This document shows, piece by piece, positions 7,486 to 8,757 of a stretch of 8,757 nucleotides of DNA. The position numbers were made by a program, and so were the translations under genes. The DNA lies in the NCBI GenBank assembly GCA_937900975.1, contig CALCPC010000383.1:1-8757 (forward strand), written 5' to 3'. The notes beneath the pieces are model-generated. The model saw only the letters and a list, made by a program, of their open reading frames with translations, had not been told where the DNA came from and searched no databases. Source of the DNA: an uncultured Paracoccaceae bacterium. Lineage in GTDB: Bacteria > Pseudomonadota > Alphaproteobacteria > Rhodobacterales > Rhodobacteraceae. How positions within the stretch are numbered: the stretch's first letter is position 1; every line of letters begins with the position of its first letter.

Positions 7486-8262
7486 CGTCCAACCGCCATC
7501 GACCGACAAGGTCGTCCCCGTCATCTGGTCGGCGGCGCTGGAACAGAGAAAGGCGACAACCCCGGCAAGCTGCTGGGTGGTTGCAAAATCCTTGGACGGT
7601 TGGCGGTCCAAAATGATGTCGCGCAGCGCTGTTTCGCGGTCGACATCGTATTGGGCCATGGTGTCCGGGATCTGCGCCTCTACCAACGGCGTCAGAACGT
7701 AGCCCGGACAGATCGCGTTGCAGGTGATGGGCTCCTCCGCCGTTTCAAGCGCTGCGACCTTTGTCATGCCGATCACGCCATGCTTGGCCGCGACATAGGC
7801 GGATTTATAGGGCGAGGCGCGCAGCCCATGCGCCGAGGCGATGTTGATAACCCGTCCCCAGCCGCCTTTGCGCATCCAGGGGAGTGCGGCGGCGGTCGTA
7901 TGAAAAGCAGAGCTGAGATTGATCGCCAGGATCGCATCCCATTTCGCTGTGGGAAAGTCATCGATTGCCGCGACATGCTGAATGCCGGCATTGTTGACCA
8001 GAATATCGACACTGCCGAAGACCTCTGCCGCGCGGTCGACAAGGTGCCGGCAGGCCTGGGCATCGGCCATATCCGCCTGGATATACGCGGCGCGTCCGCC
8101 GCCTAGGGCTGTGATTTTCGCGGCGAGGTCATGATCGTCGTCGGTGTCGCTAAACGAATTGAGGGCCACCGCCGCCCCGCGCGCGGCCAACCCCTCGGCG
8201 ATGCCAAGCCCAATGCCGGATGTCGATCCCGTAACGACGGCGGTTTTGCCCGCAAGATCCAT
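7477..8262 (-). CDS. bdhA: D-3-hydroxybutyrate dehydrogenase (short-chain dehydrogenase)
   Basis: BdhA interconverts D-3-hydroxybutyrate and acetoacetate with NAD(H) (EC 1.1.1.30), a cytoplasmic step in use of PHB or ketone bodies. The 261-residue protein is a classical short-chain dehydrogenase. It has cofactor loop TGSTSGIG (11-18), NNAG (90-93), N115 and the catalytic set S143, Y156, K160 in SAYVAAKHG. Substrate-specific signatures of characterised Pseudomonas hydroxybutyrate dehydrogenases are also present: Q95, H145 in ASAHGLRAS, K153 and Q197 in TPLVEAQIPD, matching the known Gln94, His144, Lys152 and Gln196 with a one-residue offset. This makes the substrate call firmer than for most members of this superfamily. 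The ATG at 8262 is preceded by a strong AGGGGGC ribosome site at suitable spacing and by a good promoter. It is the first gene of the leftward cluster. Confidence 0.96.
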   Translation of the reverse strand: MDLAGKTAVVTGSTSGIGLGIAEGLAARGAAVALNSFSDTDDDHDLAAKITALGGGRAAYIQADMADAQACRHLVDRAAEVFGSVDILVNNAGIQHVAAIDDFPTAKWDAILAINLSSAFHTTAAALPWMRKGGWGRVINIASAHGLRASPYKSAYVAAKHGVIGMTKVAALETAEEPITCNAICPGYVLTPLVEAQIPDTMAQYDVDRETALRDIILDRQPSKDFATTQQLAGVVAFLCSSAADQMTGTTLSVDGGWTAR

Positions 8263-8292
8263 AGCAATGCCCCCTGGTTGCGTTTAGAGAGC

Positions 8293-8320
8293 GTTATATG
8301 CTGCACCTGCGCAATGGCAA
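8293..8320 (-). promoter_or_regulatory. Sigma-70-type promoter of bdhA
   Basis: Read on the minus strand, TTGCCA (8315-8320) and TATAAC (8293-8298) are separated by exactly 16 bp. Both are close to the -35 and -10 consensus. Transcription would begin at about 8286, leaving a leader of about two dozen nucleotides that contains the strong AGGGGGC ribosome site. The promoter lies downstream of the terminator at 8348-8375, so bdhA expression should not depend on transcription from further upstream. Confidence 0.65.
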
Positions 8321-8347
8321 TCCACCGCCCAACCGGGACTGCGCCAT

Positions 8348-8375
8348 AAAAAAACGCCCTCACAAGGAGGGCGTT
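8348..8375 (-). terminator. Strong intrinsic terminator on the minus strand, upstream of the bdhA promoter
   Basis: AACGCCCTC (8353-8361) and GAGGGCGTT (8367-8375) form a perfect 9-bp stem with a five-base loop. On the minus strand the stem runs into seven consecutive T residues (complement of 8348-8354). On the plus strand no T tract follows, so it works only leftward. No protein gene lies upstream on the minus strand within the window, so its own transcript must be either a non-coding RNA from about 8380-8520 or an antisense transcript from the solute-binding protein gene. Confidence 0.8.
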
Positions 8376-8466
8376 AAGTTATTGAGGCAGGTTTCATACA
8401 GGCAAGAAACCTATCGAGCAGTGACACCGTTATAGGGGATCTGGCGCGCCGGTCCAAGATAAAAAT

Positions 8467-8494
8467 TTGTCTCACGGAACCATGGGCGTATGCT
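8467..8494 (+). promoter_or_regulatory. Probable promoter of the solute-binding protein gene
   Basis: TTGTCT (8467-8472) and TATGCT (8489-8494) are spaced by 16 bp on the plus strand, fitting a housekeeping sigma-70-type promoter. Transcription would start near 8501, giving a leader of about 30 nt that includes AAGGA at 8519-8523. It lies within the segment proposed as a minus-strand RNA, so the two transcripts would overlap at their 5' ends. Confidence 0.45.
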
Positions 8495-8531
8495 TGAGAG
8501 ATAACAGGCAACCTCAATAAGGATCTAAAGC

Positions 8532-8757
8532 ATGGCAAAGACCGCGCAGACAGGCTGGATCGGGCTTTTTGTCGCCATTTTGGGCGTTGGCGGCGCCGTG
8601 GCGGAACCGCAACACGGGATTGCGATGTATGGTGCGCCCGCGCTGGAAAAGGGATTCGCACGCCTGCCTTACGCCAATCCGGCCGCGCCAAAGGGCGGTA
8701 CATTGGTCATTGGCGCGGGCGGCGGCGCGGAAGGCGGCTTTGATTCGCTCAATCCCT
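8532..8757 (+). CDS. YejA-like periplasmic extracellular solute-binding protein (family 5), N-terminal part
   Basis: The first 75 residues are present and the gene runs off the window. Residues 1-24 form a signal peptide: a short positive start (MAKTAQTGW), a hydrophobic core (IGLFVAILGVGGAVA) and an A-V-A cleavage site before EPQHG. The mature start HGIAMYG, then LPYANPAAPKGGTL and FDSLNP, is typical of the YejA-type branch of ABC-transporter binding proteins, which deliver oligopeptides or related solutes to a YejBEF-like permease. Permease and ATPase genes would be expected downstream, outside the window. The ATG follows AAGGA (8519-8523) with 8-nt spacing. It is transcribed divergently from bdhA. 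The ligand cannot be told from this fragment. Confidence 0.88.
   Translation, partial: MAKTAQTGWIGLFVAILGVGGAVAEPQHGIAMYGAPALEKGFARLPYANPAAPKGGTLVIGAGGGAEGGFDSLNP

Larger units (their letters stand above)
8348..8520 (-). ncRNA. Candidate structured small RNA (family not identified)
   Basis: On the minus strand this segment ends in the terminator at 8348-8375 and folds plausibly. A 9-bp closing stem pairs 8512-8520 with 8379-8387 (TTATTGAGG with CCTCAATAA). An inner 7-bp stem pairs 8501-8507 with 8427-8433 and contains one G·U pair that would be a mismatch on the other strand. A side hairpin AGGTTTC/GAAACCT occupies 8389-8412. The segment is clearly less GC-rich than the genes. The only long frame through it uses codons rare here (AGA, AGG, ATA), arguing against a protein. 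A rod with a closing stem, a 3'-side hairpin and a terminator recalls 6S RNA, but I cannot confirm that family. I found no convincing promoter, and the 5' end is a guess. Confidence 0.35.

Noticed and set aside
8374..8703. 109-codon minus-strand open frame over the bdhA/solute-binding-protein intergenic region
   Set aside because: It runs antisense through the signal peptide of the solute-binding protein and uses AGA, AGG and ATA codons uncommon in the neighbouring genes. It is better explained by non-coding RNA or regulatory DNA.
1..8757. Search for mobile elements, CRISPR arrays, tRNA or rRNA genes and defence systems
   Set aside because: No transposase or integrase motifs, regularly spaced repeats, tRNA cloverleaf or T-loop signatures, or nuclease/toxin modules were seen. 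All large genes are housekeeping or metabolic families.

Overview
This 8.76 kb window is GC-rich and looks like ordinary chromosome from an alphaproteobacterium, most likely a member of the Rhodobacterales. The evidence is the alphaproteobacterial style of the proteins, the strong G/C bias at third codon positions, and a 3-hydroxybutyrate dehydrogenase next to a patatin-like protein. I see no tRNA, rRNA, insertion sequence, phage gene, CRISPR array or defence module.

Layout. (1) Positions 2-316 (+) hold the 3' end of an unrecognised membrane protein. It is followed after 22 nt by mfd (339-3791, +), the transcription-repair coupling factor, complete with all helicase and TRG motifs. (2) Positions 3792-4187 form a convergent intergenic gap with a possible mfd terminator and a diverged direct repeat, two ungapped 42-bp copies 141 bp apart. 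(3) A four-gene minus-strand cluster reads from right to left: bdhA (3-hydroxybutyrate dehydrogenase), a patatin-like hydrolase, an ANL-family acyl-CoA synthetase, and a FrnE-like DsbA-family thiol oxidoreductase. The last three genes overlap by 4 nt (ATGA) at both junctions, so they are very probably one translationally coupled unit. bdhA lies 81 nt upstream and has a good promoter (TTGCCA-N16-TATAAC). (4) Positions 8263-8531 form a divergent intergenic region. It holds the bdhA promoter, a textbook intrinsic terminator on the minus strand just upstream of that promoter, a foldable AT-richer segment that may be a small RNA gene, and a promoter for the rightward gene. (5) From 8532 (+) to the window end is the N-terminus of a YejA-like periplasmic solute-binding protein with a signal peptide.

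How the genes may work together. BdhA oxidises 3-hydroxybutyrate to acetoacetate. A patatin-like hydrolase and an acyl-CoA synthetase in the same transcription unit suggest release and activation of short hydroxyacids or fatty acids, possibly tied to PHB or lipid turnover. That link is inference from gene order; the substrates of the hydrolase and the ligase cannot be read from the sequence. The most interesting unexplained signal is the terminated, structured stretch at about 8348-8520, followed by the repeat pair downstream of mfd.
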